From assembly GCA_009926645.1 (NCBI GenBank), contig RFOO01000056.1, positions 1 to 6,638 of the forward strand: a DNA stretch of 6,638 nucleotides. Reading direction: 5' to 3'. Source of the DNA: a bacterium (GTDB lineage: Bacteria; Verrucomicrobiota; Verrucomicrobiia; Opitutales; UBA953). This document shows, in pieces, positions 5,205 to 6,638 of this stretch. Below the pieces are notes generated by a model. That model did no database searches. It saw only the letters and a list, made by a program, of their open reading frames with translations, and was not told where the DNA came from. How positions within the stretch are numbered: the stretch's first letter is position 1; the number at the start of each line of letters is the position of its first letter. Position numbers and translations under genes: made by a program.

Positions 5205-6638
5205 ATGCCGCTACAGCTTATTTTCACTTCTGCCCCACGAGGACTCACTCCAGGTCGCTCTGGATTTTGCACCGTGGCCCGTCATCAATCGATTCCTGAA
5301 AGACTTACCCAAATTCTCGAATCCATCGGCACACCTCACGAATCCAACGAAGGCGTAACCTTCACTTATCGTATCATCGAAAGCGGCGGACAGTCTTGGT
5401 TCGTCCTTTCGCGTTTTGTCGCTCGCGGTTTAGATTATTCGCAACGCAATAATCGCCTCGCCCACCATCTCGTCTTTTCCGCCGATGAAATCTCTGTACT
5501 TACGGCACCCGCCGCCATCGCTCTTCGATGGAAGGGCTGGGTGGATGAATGGAAAGAGGGTCCAACTTGGTTAACCGATGCAGACGAAACTCTTCATTTA
5601 GAAAATCACCCCCCTCTCACTCCCGCATCAGGATGGAGAGACTTTGCAGGATCAGGTGCTAAAGCAGCATGGCTGGTAGGCCCTGCTGGCGCTAACTCAC
5701 TGGCACTACGCAACCCTCCCGAAGACGCACGCTTACTTCGTTTGCTTGCCGAATCAGCCGCCCTCTTGGGTCGAGGTTCGTGGCACGCAACTTTCACAAC
5801 CAACGCATGCGTCACAGGCGCAGAAGGATTTCACTGGGCGGTCGGAACGGTCCCAGGTCGAACTGAGATCGATTTCAATCAAGCTAAACTCATTGCCCCA
5901 CCCACAGGGGATCTTGCTCGCCAAGCTGCCACTGGAGTCGGTGCAACCCCACTCGCCTTCTCCGCACCGATTGAAGCATCAACTGCACCCACCTCTAACT
6001 CTTTCAACGCCACTCTATCACGTACCGTCCTTATCGTTATCGTCTCTCTCATCATAGGTCTAGCCGTCGGACTCTTTCTCATCTTCCAAAAATCCGACTC
6101 TACTCCTGCGACCGTGGTCATTGAAACACCACCCACTCCCTCCATCGACACAACCAAATCCGATGAACTTTATCGAGCCAACATTGCCATTAAGAATATC
6201 GCCAGTCTGTTAGAAAGTGATGACTACGTTGGCGCCGCCAAACTATGGCTCGAAACCAGTCAACTTTCTCCGACCTTCGCACAACGGTACCAAGAACAGT
6301 ACCTCACACGGCTCCAATCCAACTATGTGCCTAAAGTAATCCTCCAACTCCGGGCGAAGATCGAAAACCCGCAAGTTTTCAAAAAAACCACGATTGCACC
6401 CTCGCTCCAACTCGAAGCCCAAGAAGCTATTCAAACCGGAGAAAGCCTCCAAGTTCAATCCCACCCCGATTGGCCAAAACTTTTAGAAATCCAGCAACGC
6501 ATCGAACTCATTGCTCGGTGTGACATCCGCCCAATGATTCTTATCTCAGGACAATGGTCCACCGCAGATGTTGGACCCAATGCACCCTCGACCGCAGAGT
6601 TCAAACTCTCTGCCAATGCCGCTGAAAAGATTAATAAA
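5205..6638 (+). CDS. GAP1-N2-like GTPase-associated protein with one membrane helix, partial (3' end beyond the right edge)
   Basis: Open through 478 codons with no stop, so the gene continues outside the window. The N-terminus, QLIFTSAPRGLTPGRSGFCT, followed by IPERLTQILESIG, FTYRI and a segment with SRFVARGLDYSQRNNRLAHH, matches my recollection of the GAP1-N2 domain found beside GTPases of conflict and signalling systems. Residues about 1-245 would be cytoplasmic. After a linker rich in Ala, Pro, Thr and Ser, residues about 274-294 (TVLIVIVSLIIGLAVGLFLI) form one clear membrane helix. A Thr/Pro-rich spacer follows, then from about 315 a helix-rich region (IKNIASLLESDDYVGAAKLW) that could be TPR-like. 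No signal peptide is seen. The start has a GAGG site 8 bases upstream and follows the GTPase stop by 2 bases, which points to a physical or functional pair. The protein could link an envelope or external region to the cytoplasmic GTPase. Its function is not known; the domain call is from memory of the family. Confidence 0.75.
   Translation, partial: MPLQLIFTSAPRGLTPGRSGFCTVARHQSIPERLTQILESIGTPHESNEGVTFTYRIIESGGQSWFVLSRFVARGLDYSQRNNRLAHHLVFSADEISVLTAPAAIALRWKGWVDEWKEGPTWLTDADETLHLENHPPLTPASGWRDFAGSGAKAAWLVGPAGANSLALRNPPEDARLLRLLAESAALLGRGSWHATFTTNACVTGAEGFHWAVGTVPGRTEIDFNQAKLIAPPTGDLARQAATGVGATPLAFSAPIEASTAPTSNSFNATLSRTVLIVIVSLIIGLAVGLFLIFQKSDSTPATVVIETPPTPSIDTTKSDELYRANIAIKNIASLLESDDYVGAAKLWLETSQLSPTFAQRYQEQYLTRLQSNYVPKVILQLRAKIENPQVFKKTTIAPSLQLEAQEAIQTGESLQVQSHPDWPKLLEIQQRIELIARCDIRPMILISGQWSTADVGPNAPSTAEFKLSANAAEKINK

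Noticed and set aside
5746..6057. 103-residue plus-strand reading frame
   Set aside because: It is in another frame inside the GAP1-like gene, is a low-complexity Ser/Pro/Leu product, and has no ribosome site.
3481..6638. Recent horizontal transfer of the GTPase cassette based on different codon use
   Set aside because: The C-rich bias of the + strand is also present over the leftward genes, so strand skew explains the difference; there are no mobile-element remnants, tRNA or direct repeats at the junction.

Overview
The window holds two divergent gene groups back to back, with 96 bp between their start codons, and is almost entirely coding. It looks like a chromosomal piece of a PVC-superphylum bacterium, most likely Verrucomicrobiota, though this is a moderate-to-low confidence inference. 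It rests on the zinc-ribbon GTPase plus GAP1-like gene pair, on the FecR-like N-terminus of the small membrane protein, and on the overall style of the proteins; there is no rRNA or other decisive marker. I see no tRNA, rRNA, CRISPR, insertion sequence, attachment site or replication origin. No gap between genes exceeds 100 bp, so there is no large unexplained stretch.

Minus strand, read right to left from 3384: (1) an ECF-type RNA polymerase sigma factor; (2) a small one-pass membrane protein that overlaps it by 4 nt (ATGA) and is probably its anti-sigma partner; (3) after a 43 bp gap with two competing hairpins, a full-length enzyme I of the phosphotransferase system (ptsI) with all its catalytic motifs; (4) a histidinol-phosphate aminotransferase-like gene (hisC) that overlaps ptsI by 1 nt (TAATG) and runs off the left edge. 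Tight spacing suggests one transcription unit, so an extracytoplasmic-function regulator may share a message with a PEP-dependent phosphoryl donor and an amino-acid biosynthesis enzyme.

Plus strand, from 3481 to the right edge: (5) a 573-residue protein with an FHA-like N-terminal region, a split Cys4 zinc ribbon and a TRAFAC-like GTPase domain; (6) two bases later, a protein starting with what looks like a GAP1-N2 (GTPase-associated protein 1) domain, then one membrane helix and a helical C-terminal part cut by the right edge. A GTPase paired with a GAP1-type protein matches the GTPase-centred systems that comparative genomics has placed among NTP-dependent biological conflict or signalling systems, whose biochemistry is largely unknown. 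This pair is the most interesting content of the window.

The + strand appears richer in C than G in the lines I counted across both groups, so the contrast in codon use between them (G/T-rich sense for the left group, C/A-rich sense for the right) is better explained by strand asymmetry than by recent transfer.
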